This document shows positions 26,238 through 35,939 of a stretch of 64,000 nt of DNA, piece after piece (within the stretch, counting starts at the first letter, position 1; every line of letters begins with the position of its first letter). The notes below the pieces were generated by a model. It saw only the letters and a program-made list of their open reading frames with translations, was not told the DNA's origin and did no database searches. The stretch spans positions 1 to 64,000 of the forward strand of contig JBBRZE010000006.1 in the NCBI GenBank assembly GCA_038236995.1, read 5' to 3'. This DNA is from JAAFHB01 sp038236995 (lineage in GTDB: Bacteria; Bacteroidota; Bacteroidia; Bacteroidales; Prolixibacteraceae). The position numbers and the translations under genes are program-made.

Positions 26238-26963
26238 ATGGACGAAATATTCGGTAAAATACGTATAAGCCAAACACTTAGTCAGAAAATAGAACGTAAA
26301 ATTGAAGAAGCAATACGACAAAAAAAGCTAGTTGCAGGAGCCAAACTTCCATCAGAAAAGGAATTATGCGAGAGCTTTGCAGTAAGCCGCACCGCATTGC
26401 GTGAGGCATTACGCCGGTTAAGTGCCCGTGGATTGATCGTGATCCGAAAAGGAAGTGGGATGATTGTTTCTGAAATAAAAATTGAAGATGCGATTAATTC
26501 GCTCAACCTTTATTACGATCTTAAATTTGATTCCAATCTGATCACCCAAATTATTGAAGTCAGAAGATTGTTCGAACCAGAAATTGCACGATTAGCGTCC
26601 CGTAACCGTACAATTGAAGATCTTAAGCTGCTAAAAGAGAATCTTGCCGAACTGGCTAAATGTGATCCTGATAATACCCAGCTTGAGGTGGATATGATTA
26701 ACCGGTTCCATATGAATCTCTCGAAAGCGACAGGGAACCCAATTATTATTATCAGTATGGAACCTATTTATTCCCTGCTGCCCAGGATGCGGAATTTAAT
26801 CTATGCAAATGTGGAAGGTGAAAAAGAGTATACTTTGCGACTTCAGCAATGTATTTTGGATGCTGTAGAAGTTCAGGATGACCAGAAAGCATACCAATAC
26901 TCAGTTGAACTATTAGAACGGAATATGGAGGTTTATGTGAAATACTTTAAAAGCTTTTTGTAG
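26238..26963 (+). CDS. GntR family transcriptional regulator, FadR subfamily (FCD domain)
   Basis: A 241-residue regulator. The N-terminal winged helix-turn-helix (about 10-75; AGAKLPSEKELCESFAVSRTALREALRRL) is the GntR signature. The C-terminal all-helical FCD ligand domain includes EVRRLFEPEIARLAS and NRFHMNLSKATGNP, whose His is a typical metal or effector ligand. FadR-type FCD domains often sense organic acids, sugar acids or fatty-acyl compounds; the effector here is unknown. It lies downstream of susCD behind a terminator and has its own consensus promoter. Palindromes of its expected operator type occur at 14237-14247 and 20607-20619, so it is the best candidate regulator of the block from namZ to susD. 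Confidence 0.92.
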   Translation: MDEIFGKIRISQTLSQKIERKIEEAIRQKKLVAGAKLPSEKELCESFAVSRTALREALRRLSARGLIVIRKGSGMIVSEIKIEDAINSLNLYYDLKFDSNLITQIIEVRRLFEPEIARLASRNRTIEDLKLLKENLAELAKCDPDNTQLEVDMINRFHMNLSKATGNPIIIISMEPIYSLLPRMRNLIYANVEGEKEYTLRLQQCILDAVEVQDDQKAYQYSVELLERNMEVYVKYFKSFL

Positions 26964-27017
26964 GTAGCTATCGGCCATATTATTTCCATTCATCTAACTT
27001 TCACCACATGGATGCTT

Positions 27018-27680
27018 TTAACTTTGAGGTAACGGTTCCTTTACTGGAAATGTCAGTTTCTTTAAAAATTCCGGGTTATTCTGAAAGCACTTTGAAGCTG
27101 CATCGTTTACCATTTTCATTAATTTGAAAAGCTCGTTCAGATTATTTTGAAAAATCTTGCCCCTTGCATCTTTATTTCGGAGATATTCCTGATATTCTTC
27201 GTGTTTGTCGCTAATCTGTTTCGTCAAATCCACAATTTCGTTTAACGTTGGATTTGGACAATTGGCAGCACGTAATTCTGTTCTTTTATCATCAATAATT
27301 TTAACAGATCCTTCCAGGCAAGTTCGCAATACAGCATAATCACGCATCGCCTTTTCTATTTCACCGTATTGATAGGCTTCCCATAAATTTGAATCGTATG
27401 GAAAGGCTTTTTGCATATAGAAACGGAAAATTGGGAATAAGCTATTAACCTGATTTGCAAGATCATCTATTTTGAACTTAAACTCCTTGACAACGGGATC
27501 AGCTTCTGCCTCAATGGGATGAGTTTGAACTTCATAAAATAGGGCTTTAAATTTATAAATAAACTCCTGATCTAGTCCAGGACAGAATTTTTTTATTGAA
27601 TCAAAATGATCTTTTAGGTGTTTTTTGAAACATGAAGCGATTTCAAGTAGTTCCTTTTCTGTGTATGGAGAATTTTTCAT
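27018..27680 (-). CDS. Uncharacterised helical protein, distant paralogue of the 43033-43752 product
   Basis: A 220-residue, highly charged, predicted all-alpha protein with no signal peptide or membrane segment, so probably cytoplasmic. I recognise no known domain. The middle (NSLFPIFRFYMQKAFPYDSN) and the later NEIVDLTKQISDK and NNLNELFKLMKMV segments line up in order and spacing with FQMLMLYTQLAFPNHV, IDTLNILADKIVK and NTVWEKMGLVC of the 239-residue protein at 43033-43752. I therefore treat the two as one divergent family. It is convergent with the GntR gene. Function unknown. Confidence 0.7.
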   Translation of the reverse strand: MKNSPYTEKELLEIASCFKKHLKDHFDSIKKFCPGLDQEFIYKFKALFYEVQTHPIEAEADPVVKEFKFKIDDLANQVNSLFPIFRFYMQKAFPYDSNLWEAYQYGEIEKAMRDYAVLRTCLEGSVKIIDDKRTELRAANCPNPTLNEIVDLTKQISDKHEEYQEYLRNKDARGKIFQNNLNELFKLMKMVNDAASKCFQNNPEFLKKLTFPVKEPLPQS

Positions 27681-28009
27681 GATACACTGGAATTGAATTT
27701 ATGATAAAATACAACGTAAAATCTCGAACAATTATGTCCTTGATTACAGATGGTTAAATATCTGAAAATCAAAAATTCAACCATTACATCTACTCAGCCA
27801 TCAGTTATTCCGGAATAGTGCGCCGGAATTTTTTTTTTAAAGATAGCTAAATATTCATAATTTTGAACCTACAATTGCTAATTATTTTAGAATGATAGTG
27901 AAATATAACATTTATAAACGAATTAAGTTAACCCATGATTTGTGAAAAACCTAAAGGTATTGGCTTAAAATAACCTATTCGTTTTTAATTAATATTCTCC
28001 GGATTTTTT
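27681..28009. other. 329-bp AT-rich gap with an orphan plus-strand terminator-like hairpin
   Basis: No gene is seen. TTCCGG (27808-27813) pairs with CCGGAA (27823-27828) and is followed by ten T (27829-27838). That is a good intrinsic terminator on the plus strand, yet no plus-strand gene lies upstream until the convergent GntR gene, which ends at 26963. The gap also holds the promoter region of the 27680 gene. Confidence 0.55.
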
Positions 28010-28933
28010 TTATTGGAGTATGAAATGGTAGGTAATTGTTCCTTTTTGGAATGCCGGGGCATTTTCATCTGAATTAAAGCTGGCTGCTAACGCCGCCTTT
28101 TTTGCCGCCTCAAGCAGATCTGTATTAACAGTATTCGAACCTTTTATTCCAGGTAAGGCTTTAGTTACCTTCCCGAATTTATCAACAGTTACTTCTACTA
28201 CGACAATTCCGGATTCATTTCCCGGGAAAGTGGGTTTGGGCAACGAGCGCGCATTACGACCTGCCAAACTATATGAAATACCTTTGCCTGCTCCACCACC
28301 AAGTCCATACTGGTTAGCGCCTGGAGTACCATCAGGACTTCCCTGATTGCCTCTGCCATATGTATTCCCCTGACCAGTACTTTTGGAACCATTGTCTGCT
28401 TTGCCACCCCCAAAAGCGTTTTTTGCCCGCGAATTGATGGCACCAATCTTTGCTTCCTTTTCTTGTGCCAAACGTCTTTCCTCAGCCTCCGCACGCTGTA
28501 TTTCCAGTGCTTCAGCCCTTTGCTGTTGCTCTTCACGCGCCTTTATCCTTTGCTCTTCGTCGAGTTTTGCTTTTTTCTCATCAAGCACTTTTTTCTTTGC
28601 TTTGGCGGCCATTGCAACTGTCTTTTCATATTCCTGAGTAAGCAAATCTTCCGCCCCATTGTCTTCGACTTTAGGGGTATTTTGAGGCCTTGCAACAGGT
28701 TTAACAACCGGAACTACCTTTTTGGCAGCTGCCACAATTTCCGGGGCACTTGCTGCTGAAGGTTCCTCTATTCCAAGTCCGGTTTCGGAATTACCAAAAT
28801 CAATCAAAAAACCCTCCTCCTGAGGTGGTGGAAAAGGCATAACAAATCCCAAATAGAGCAACAAAAGCAAAACAACCGCATGAAATAATACAGTTGCAAT
28901 TAATCCTGTTCGCTCGCTATTTGTTAATGTCAT
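28010..28933 (-). CDS. TonB family energy-transducer protein
   Basis: A 307-residue protein with one N-terminal transmembrane helix (about 10-32), then PPPQEEGFLIDFG and a long Ala/Glu/Lys-rich helical or coiled-coil stretch (about 95-165), a Gly-rich linker, and a TonB-like C-terminal domain (about 215-307; GIVVVEVTVDKFGKVTKALPGI). It carries proton-motive energy across the periplasm to TonB-dependent receptors such as the SusC here. It is the third gene of an ExbB-ExbD-TonB operon, 25 bp after exbD. The helical middle also recalls TolA, so a Tol-type role cannot be excluded. Confidence 0.88.
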   Translation of the reverse strand: MTLTNSERTGLIATVLFHAVVLLLLLYLGFVMPFPPPQEEGFLIDFGNSETGLGIEEPSAASAPEIVAAAKKVVPVVKPVARPQNTPKVEDNGAEDLLTQEYEKTVAMAAKAKKKVLDEKKAKLDEEQRIKAREEQQQRAEALEIQRAEAEERRLAQEKEAKIGAINSRAKNAFGGGKADNGSKSTGQGNTYGRGNQGSPDGTPGANQYGLGGGAGKGISYSLAGRNARSLPKPTFPGNESGIVVVEVTVDKFGKVTKALPGIKGSNTVNTDLLEAAKKAALAASFNSDENAPAFQKGTITYHFILQ

Positions 28934-28958
28934 AATCTATTTTTCCGATATTAATTGA

Positions 28959-29369
28959 TTAGTCTCTCTCAGGACTTGTGGCAAGTATCATCTTATATTT
29001 ATTGCGTTTGGCAATATTCATCACTTTAACTACCTCCTCAATCGGTACCGATTTTTCAGCATGAAGGGATATATACATCTCAGGTTGATTTCCAAGCGTT
29101 TGACGAAGGAATGGTTCAATTTCTGCAAAATTCACCATAACCGGTTTTCCGTTATTATTAACGTAGAATTTAAGGTCTTTTGTGATTGAAATCGTGGTCA
29201 GTGGTTTTGCATTGGTTTGATTACTACTTTGTGGCAGTAATAATTTCAGTGCATTCGGACTTACGACCGTTGATGTGATCATAAAAAATATCAGTAACAA
29301 GAATACAAGATCGGTCATGGAGGCCATGCTAAATCCAGATTCAACTCTCGTTCGTTTACGTAATGCCAT
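28959..29369 (-). CDS. ExbD/TolR family biopolymer transport protein
   Basis: A 136-residue protein with a short cytoplasmic N-terminus and a single membrane helix containing the essential Asp (MASMTDLVFLLLIFFMITST). The periplasmic domain follows. It forms the proton-driven stator with the ExbB homologue encoded 16 bp upstream. Length and topology are typical of the family. Confidence 0.95.
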   Translation of the reverse strand: MALRKRTRVESGFSMASMTDLVFLLLIFFMITSTVVSPNALKLLLPQSSNQTNAKPLTTISITKDLKFYVNNNGKPVMVNFAEIEPFLRQTLGNQPEMYISLHAEKSVPIEEVVKVMNIAKRNKYKMILATSPERD

Positions 29370-29385
29370 ATTTGTTGATATTTAA

Positions 29386-30090
29386 CTATTTGGCTGGTTC
29401 ATGCAATAGATCCATAAATTCGGAAGTGGTTGCCTCCATTTGAAAAACTACAGAATCCACTTTTGCAACAAGGATATTATAGGCAAAATAGGCGGTAATT
29501 CCAACAATTAGCCCGGCAACCGTTGTTACCATTGCAAGATAGATTCCGCCCGAAAGAATCGTAACATCGACATTGCTGCCGGCGGTAGACATGTTGTAAA
29601 ATGCCTGTACCATTCCCATTACAGTTCCCAGAAACCCAAGCATCGGAGCTCCACCCGAAACACTTGCCAGTACAGGAAAGCCCTTTTCCAGTTTCGATAT
29701 TTCAAGGTTACCTACATTTTCGATGGCAGTATTAACATCGTTCAAAGGACGCCCTATGCGAGAAATTCCTTTTTCGATCATTCGTGCAACAGGCGCATCG
29801 TTAGAACGACATAACAGCATAGCTTCATCGATTTTTCCCTTATGAATCAACATTTTAATCTGATCCATAAAACTATGATCGATTTTTGAAGCTTTTCGGA
29901 TCGAATAATAACGTTCACCAAAAATGTAAACCGCCACAAAGCCAAGTAAGATAATCGGAACCATAATCCAGCCACCTTTCAACGCCAGATCAAAGAAATT
30001 TAGTTCAACTGCAGCTTTTGCTGTTTTTGTTGCAATATCAGATGTTCCGATAGCCCCTTGTGTACCTTGAATAAATAATAGATTTAACAT
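29386..30090 (-). CDS. MotA/TolQ/ExbB family proton-channel protein
   Basis: A 234-residue protein with three membrane helices (about 38-58, 140-165 and 180-205). The family core is visible: LASVSGGAPMLGFLGTVMGMVQAF and GIYLAMVTTVAGLIVGITAYFAYN. First gene of the ExbB-ExbD-TonB operon; the pentameric channel powers TonB. A CAAAAATA at 30141-30148 (minus-strand TATTTTTG) is a fair -7 box, without a good -33 partner. A long N-terminal periplasmic extension, as here, is usual in Bacteroidota. Confidence 0.95.
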   Translation of the reverse strand: MLNLLFIQGTQGAIGTSDIATKTAKAAVELNFFDLALKGGWIMVPIILLGFVAVYIFGERYYSIRKASKIDHSFMDQIKMLIHKGKIDEAMLLCRSNDAPVARMIEKGISRIGRPLNDVNTAIENVGNLEISKLEKGFPVLASVSGGAPMLGFLGTVMGMVQAFYNMSTAGSNVDVTILSGGIYLAMVTTVAGLIVGITAYFAYNILVAKVDSVVFQMEATTSEFMDLLHEPAK

Positions 30091-30181
30091 AGGGAATAAA
30101 ATTGATATATTTTACAATTCATGATTGATAACTACTCTGGCAAAAATAGGCATTCCGATTGAATATACCACCAGTTTTTGA

Positions 30182-33100
30182 TTATTGAACTGATCGTCCT
30201 TTTAAAGTATCCTGCTTTATGATGACTTTCTCTGGCGTTTTTTTAGATCGATAATGCTTAAAAAGATCACTTAATGTATCAAATTCTTCGGTGAATGAGA
30301 ACCCAAGTCCTTGTTTATAAAGAGAAGTATCGTACATCATATCGTCATTTGCCCGATTATAAGCTTTAAGTTGTAATTTGCCTGATTTATTAAGCTTAAT
30401 AAATACTTCCACCTCTCCAACTACCGGATTTGCAATGTTCGATTGTAAGTTGCTGTTGTTGCCAATATTACCATTTATTGTTACCCGATCATTGAGTATC
30501 TGGGTGCTTAAGGCTAATTCCATTTGATTGGCATTTACCTGGTCACCCGGACGATAATTAAATCCGATATCGAAATCGTTGTTGATCTGTGAAAGCCAAT
30601 TGGACAGTTGATTGGACAGAATATCTGAAGTTGTGGATCCAACAATATTACCGGTATTCGACTGAAAATCCTGTCTCCCCCGCAGATATTCAGGTGTGAA
30701 GAATTGCCCCATTACGAGTAAGGACACCATTTGTTTGTTAATGTCATCCTGTGTACTGATAAACTGCTGAAGCTCATCCTTTGTCCTTTCATCGGCTGTA
30801 GGAAATGTAATATCAAATTTTAAAGAAGGATTAAGCAATTTTTTTGAAAGGTTGATCCGGCATTCAACAGGAATTCTACGTGAATTGTCGGTTTGATTGC
30901 TTTGATTATAATTAAGTAATAGATAATTAACAGGGGCTTTTAACGTATAAACTGCATCAAGATCAACAATAGCACCATATGGATCACCATTCCATGAGAT
31001 AAGTCCTCCCTGTTCGATCCGAAACTTTCGGGCAAGCACATTTTGCAGGGTAAACATGTAATCTCCTTTATCGATTTTATAATCACCATAAATGAAAAAA
31101 TTTCCCTCTTTGTCATAGTTAAACCTGAGGTCACCCGATCCGTATCCGTTAATTGCATCGCCCACTGTGGAGTTAAAAATCATTTGAACCTTCGCATCAG
31201 GTGTTGAGGTAAGATCAAGATTCATCTCAAATCCACCCGATTTAGTTATTCTTGTGGTCGACCTGTTCTTTTGAATAAGGGAATCAGGATTTACAAACCG
31301 GATAAAATCATATTCATTTACTGATTCTGGATTTTCAAGCGGTACATTAATCTGAGTTCCTGGCTTGGTGGTTAGTGACATGTCCAATCGGACATTGGCA
31401 ATTTTTCCTGAAATTCTTATCATCCCAGAGGCATGAGCCATGCCATAAAATAGTGGATTGTCAGCTCCTGTTGTATTCAAAGCCATGATATTGCTTGTAC
31501 TTGCAAACATATCATAAGTCATGTGATTGAATAAATTATGGGTTATCACACCATTAAATCTGGCCTTGTTGTTATCAACATCGGAAACCGAAATATTTTT
31601 AAAAATAATAGAATCGTTTGAAAATCTCACCGTATCGCTCAATGAATAAACCACTTTAGTATAATCGATTCCGATTTTTGCATTGGTGACAGCAACCTTT
31701 CCAAAGAATTTTGGTTCAGACAATTTGCCTGTAATGGTTACCTGCCCATTTCCAACACCTTCTACTTTGTCGGAAAAACTTCGCAAAATAGGAAGTAGCG
31801 ACTCGAGCGGATAATCCTTAAAATAGGCATGATAATCAATACTATCGCTTTTAGGCTTGTAATAACCTTTTAATTCCAAACCGGCTTTTGAATCTTTCAT
31901 CAGCACCAATGAAGAGTTGAGCTGCAGTTTTTCCTGATCCCAGGTATTGTCAAGCAGAATATCCCCAAAGTTCTTTTCAAGGTAAGTAAAATCAGATACT
32001 TTGAGTTTGCTTGTGAGAAAAAACGAATGGTAAGGATCCGCAACAGAAACCGTTCCATTTAATTCCCCAAAGATCCCAATCTCTTCGCCAACAAGCAAAT
32101 CAATATTACTAAGCTTTACCTTACTAAATTCAACATTTATTTTATCGGAAGTATTATCAGTAACTTTTCCAAAGACGGTGAAATACTCCTGATTATGCCG
32201 GACACCAAAATTGTCGATAGCGATTGAGGTCGTATCAATATGAAGATGACTTTTTTCAATTTGCCATAATGAATCAGCAACCCAGATTTTGGATGGCCGA
32301 AGATAAAAATCTGCAAGGCTCTTACCCTCTGTATTCCTTGAAAATACGCCCATAAAATCAACTTTCCCACTGGAGGTCGGAACCGAATTATTGTTCCAGG
32401 TGATTGCAGTATTCAGACTATCGCTTACGAGTGAGTTATTAATTGAAAAATTCTCAAACATCAGATTTCCTCCAAGAACCGCATCTTTAGTTCCGATTCT
32501 GATCAACCATTTATTGCCTATATTCCTCGAATTGATGGTCAACCCCCGAACCTGATACTTATTAAAAAGCAGTTCATCAGCAGATCCATCCATTGAAAGC
32601 GTTTTCTTTTCGGAGTTGATGTTACCTGTAAGAATAACAGGTGATTTAACCACTAATCCGGGAATAAAAAAACTACCAAGCTCTTCCGTTTTCTTTATGT
32701 TGACATTATATTGAAAAGCATTTTTACCAGTGGAAGGCCGATCAGAAAAAGGAAGTTTGGCCGATGGGAGAAAATGTTGAAGATAATCACGGATGGTGAG
32801 ATCTAATTCTCCAAAAAGGTATTTACCGTCAATTGTTACATCAGCGACATCTGATCGAAGAGTAATATTGTTTTTTTCAGCACTATTCGAAGTTTTCAGC
32901 AGGAGGCTTTGAATCTCAAGCACCTTATCATCCCTGTCAAACTTAAAATCATGAAGATCAATTTGGCCGTTAACATTATCAATATGGTCACCTGTGAAAT
33001 TTGCGCTTACCTTAAACATCAGATCTGCCACCTTTCGTTCCTTTTCGAGACCAAGAATCACAAGATTAGCTCTTTCAACAGTCGATGTAAAGTTAAACTC

Positions 33101-34735
33101 TGGTATTTTTCCTGTAAAATCGGCTTTCCCGGCAAAATTCATTTTCAGGTTGTCATCCTCAATTTTTAATTCACCTTCGAAACTGTGAGACCGTGCTTCA
33201 CCGTTCACATAAATTGAATCAACCCGGTAATTGTTGAAATACAGACTGTCGATATTCCCTGCAATCAGTGCATCGAATTGGTTGTTTTTCGATCGGGAAC
33301 CGTTCACTTTGATCTCAAGAGATACTGACCCAAGCGGTGAATAATTTAATAATTTACCTGCCTCAAACGCCAGCGCTTTGATATTCCCTTTAAAATCAAT
33401 TTCCCCTGATTTTTTGGGACGGATGGCGATGTCGGTTGACAATTTGCCTAGACTGCCATCCAGGGTTCCATATGCAACAAAATCAGAAGGAAATCCGCTA
33501 AAATTTCCCTGATAGGTAAGCCTGACGTCATTTAGCAATACCTTTGGAATCTTAAGATAACGCAACGGAGCACTATCGGGCATTCGAATGGTTGCCAAAT
33601 CGTTGAAATTAAAGGTATTGTTGTACAATTTAAAAAAGATAAACGTATTTTTCCAATCTGGCAACCCTTGCAGTTCAAGATCAGCGTTCAACTGTGTTTC
33701 TCTTCCAATTTTAAAATTGATACGTTTAAATTTCAAATTACTCAACGACCCTTTTATCCCACCCGAAAACAGTAACGGTTCGTTCATCCCCCACAATTCA
33801 GGAATGACATACGATAAATCGGTAAGAGATAACATTGACTCTTTAAAATCACTGTCTATTACGTAGCGGTTTGTTAAGGTCTGGCTCTTTTCATAATAGA
33901 GAGAATCGATGCCAAAAAGTTTGTTTTTAGATATTTTAATCCTATTTGCCTCAATGTGTGAATGATTCGAAACAAGTGTCATATTGGAGAGTTCCAAGCC
34001 GGTTGAATCAATTCGACCGGCAAACCTCAAATCCCCAATTGAAAACCCCGATTTTTCGTAAATTGAAGCATTATCAAGAAAGAAAGTTGTAATTGAATCG
34101 GTCTGATGCACATTTACCACAGATAAGTTAAGTTTGGTAATCTCCAAATCATCGAAGTTCATACCGTTCACCAGCGTATCCTTCGCATTAATATCCTTAT
34201 AACTTATTTTCGAATTCAGAAAGTAAAAATTGGTAAATGTGATATGCCAGGGTCGAAGCGTATCGGGTTTTGACGTTTCTGATCCAGCTAGAAATTGGAA
34301 ATTATACCCTGTTGTGTCTTTCAGAATGTTGATTTTTGAATCCTCGAAATTGAGATCACCAAAATGAATTCTCCTTTCGAGAAGCGCTAAACTGTCGATT
34401 TGGAGTTTAACGCTGCCGACATAGAACATTGTATCCTGATTCTGGTCCTCAATCAGCACTTTTTCAAGAACAATGCTTTTAAATAAGGAAATGTCAACAC
34501 CTCCGACGCTTATATTGGCTTTGTACGTATGTGACAATTGATCCATTACCCACTGAGCAACAAATGTTTGAACTCTTGGAGAGCGAAAAGTCAGGTATGC
34601 CACGCCAAACAATGTTGAGAGCGTGAAAACTAAGATAAGTAATATATTAAACCTTTTTTTGATACTTTTGATCTTTATTTTAGAATAACCGGAGAACCGG
34701 ATAGCATACTTGATTTGACTTTTGCAAGGTAACAC
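30182..34735 (-). CDS. TamB-like translocation/assembly module (DUF490/AsmA-like bridge protein)
   Basis: A 1517-residue protein with one N-terminal membrane helix (about 28-48; FNILLILVFTLSTLFGVAYL). A very long beta-rich body of repeated short strands follows, and the C-terminal TamB domain (about 1130-1500) contains LRFNYDKEGNFFIYGDYKI, INLSKKLLNPSLKFDI and QQFISTQDDINKQMVSLLVMGQFF. TamB-type proteins bridge the inner and outer membranes and help phospholipid transport and outer-membrane protein assembly. No in-frame ATG is present near the start; GTG at 34735 is the best available. It is divergent from tsaD across 63 bp. Confidence 0.92.
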   Translation of the reverse strand: MLPCKSQIKYAIRFSGYSKIKIKSIKKRFNILLILVFTLSTLFGVAYLTFRSPRVQTFVAQWVMDQLSHTYKANISVGGVDISLFKSIVLEKVLIEDQNQDTMFYVGSVKLQIDSLALLERRIHFGDLNFEDSKINILKDTTGYNFQFLAGSETSKPDTLRPWHITFTNFYFLNSKISYKDINAKDTLVNGMNFDDLEITKLNLSVVNVHQTDSITTFFLDNASIYEKSGFSIGDLRFAGRIDSTGLELSNMTLVSNHSHIEANRIKISKNKLFGIDSLYYEKSQTLTNRYVIDSDFKESMLSLTDLSYVIPELWGMNEPLLFSGGIKGSLSNLKFKRINFKIGRETQLNADLELQGLPDWKNTFIFFKLYNNTFNFNDLATIRMPDSAPLRYLKIPKVLLNDVRLTYQGNFSGFPSDFVAYGTLDGSLGKLSTDIAIRPKKSGEIDFKGNIKALAFEAGKLLNYSPLGSVSLEIKVNGSRSKNNQFDALIAGNIDSLYFNNYRVDSIYVNGEARSHSFEGELKIEDDNLKMNFAGKADFTGKIPEFNFTSTVERANLVILGLEKERKVADLMFKVSANFTGDHIDNVNGQIDLHDFKFDRDDKVLEIQSLLLKTSNSAEKNNITLRSDVADVTIDGKYLFGELDLTIRDYLQHFLPSAKLPFSDRPSTGKNAFQYNVNIKKTEELGSFFIPGLVVKSPVILTGNINSEKKTLSMDGSADELLFNKYQVRGLTINSRNIGNKWLIRIGTKDAVLGGNLMFENFSINNSLVSDSLNTAITWNNNSVPTSSGKVDFMGVFSRNTEGKSLADFYLRPSKIWVADSLWQIEKSHLHIDTTSIAIDNFGVRHNQEYFTVFGKVTDNTSDKINVEFSKVKLSNIDLLVGEEIGIFGELNGTVSVADPYHSFFLTSKLKVSDFTYLEKNFGDILLDNTWDQEKLQLNSSLVLMKDSKAGLELKGYYKPKSDSIDYHAYFKDYPLESLLPILRSFSDKVEGVGNGQVTITGKLSEPKFFGKVAVTNAKIGIDYTKVVYSLSDTVRFSNDSIIFKNISVSDVDNNKARFNGVITHNLFNHMTYDMFASTSNIMALNTTGADNPLFYGMAHASGMIRISGKIANVRLDMSLTTKPGTQINVPLENPESVNEYDFIRFVNPDSLIQKNRSTTRITKSGGFEMNLDLTSTPDAKVQMIFNSTVGDAINGYGSGDLRFNYDKEGNFFIYGDYKIDKGDYMFTLQNVLARKFRIEQGGLISWNGDPYGAIVDLDAVYTLKAPVNYLLLNYNQSNQTDNSRRIPVECRINLSKKLLNPSLKFDITFPTADERTKDELQQFISTQDDINKQMVSLLVMGQFFTPEYLRGRQDFQSNTGNIVGSTTSDILSNQLSNWLSQINNDFDIGFNYRPGDQVNANQMELALSTQILNDRVTINGNIGNNSNLQSNIANPVVGEVEVFIKLNKSGKLQLKAYNRANDDMMYDTSLYKQGLGFSFTEEFDTLSDLFKHYRSKKTPEKVIIKQDTLKGRSVQ

Positions 34736-34798
34736 TTTTTGAAGTCCGGTAATATGTGGTATTAACGGATATCGAAATAAATAGGATAAATTAACAGA

Positions 34799-35833
34799 AT
34801 GAGTAAAAACAGAGATATTATAATTCTTGGGATAGAATCTTCATGTGATGATACATCAGCCGCAATAATTCGCAATAATCTGATTCTTAGCAATGAAGTA
34901 TCAGGACAAACTGTACACATTGCTTATGGTGGCGTTGTTCCTGAACTTGCTTCCAGGGCTCATCAACAGAATATCATTCCGGTGGTTGATCTGGCCATAA
35001 AAAAATCGGGCATTTCAATGGATGAAATTTCCGCAGTCGCTTTTACGCGTGGACCAGGCCTACTGGGATCGTTACTCGTCGGAACTTCATTCGCCAAAGG
35101 TTTTGCGTTGGCAAGAGGAATTCCATTGATTGAGGTGAATCATCTACAGGGTCACGTTTTGGCCCACTTTGTCAAAGAACAATCCGTTGAGAAAAAAGAA
35201 CCAGGATTTCCTTTTCTGTGCCTGTTAGTATCGGGCGGAAATTCGCAAATCATTGTTGTTCGCGATCATCTTGATATGGAAGTAATTGGACAAACAATTG
35301 ATGATGCTGCCGGAGAGGCCTTCGATAAATGCGCAAAGGTGATCGGATTACCCTATCCGGGTGGACCATTGATTGATAAACTGGCTAAGGAGGGTGATCC
35401 AAAAGCATTTGTATTTGCAAAGCCCAAACTTCCGGGATTAGACTACAGTTTCAGTGGTTTAAAAACCTCATTTCTCTATTTCATTCGTGACAGAATGGCT
35501 GAAAATCCTAATTTTATTGAAGAAAACAGGGCCGATATCTGCGCTTCGCTGCAATATACGATCATCGAAGTCTTAATGACAAAAGTAAAACGAGCGGCCA
35601 AGGAAACCGGCATCCGAACGATCGCAGTTGCCGGTGGGGTTTCTGCCAATTCAGGACTTAGAAAGGCCTTACTCGATGCAGCTGAAAAATACAACTGGGA
35701 AATGCACATCCCTGCATTTAAATTCACTACCGATAATGCGGCAATGATTGCAATTACAGGTTATTATAAATACCTTAAAGGTGAATTTGCTTCTCAGGAT
35801 GCGGTGCCATATTCTAGAGTTTCTTTAAAATAA
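34799..35833 (+). CDS. tsaD: tRNA N6-adenosine threonylcarbamoyltransferase TsaD
   Basis: A 344-residue cytoplasmic enzyme that transfers the threonylcarbamoyl group to A37 of ANN-decoding tRNAs. N-terminal LGIESSCDDTSAAI and the metal-binding H115-LQGH119 are present. So are the nucleotide-binding segments LLVSGGNSQI and AVAGGVSANSGLR, and the C-terminal FTTDNAAMIA. Length is standard. ATG start. A convergent bidirectional terminator separates it from glyA. Confidence 0.98.
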   Translation: MSKNRDIIILGIESSCDDTSAAIIRNNLILSNEVSGQTVHIAYGGVVPELASRAHQQNIIPVVDLAIKKSGISMDEISAVAFTRGPGLLGSLLVGTSFAKGFALARGIPLIEVNHLQGHVLAHFVKEQSVEKKEPGFPFLCLLVSGGNSQIIVVRDHLDMEVIGQTIDDAAGEAFDKCAKVIGLPYPGGPLIDKLAKEGDPKAFVFAKPKLPGLDYSFSGLKTSFLYFIRDRMAENPNFIEENRADICASLQYTIIEVLMTKVKRAAKETGIRTIAVAGGVSANSGLRKALLDAAEKYNWEMHIPAFKFTTDNAAMIAITGYYKYLKGEFASQDAVPYSRVSLK

Positions 35834-35887
35834 GCCAAAGAGATGAAGTAATGGGAGAAAGTCAAAAAATGATAAATTCTCAATAAA

Positions 35888-35915
35888 ATACGGGGCCGAA
35901 ATTTCGGCCCCGTAT
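35888..35915. terminator. Bidirectional terminator between tsaD and glyA
   Basis: A 28-bp perfect palindrome: ATACGGGGCCGAAA joined to its reverse complement, followed by ATTTTTA on the plus strand and by TTTTATTG on the minus strand. It serves two convergent genes. Confidence 0.95.
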
Positions 35916-35939
35916 ATTTTTAAGATTCTTTAAAATGTC

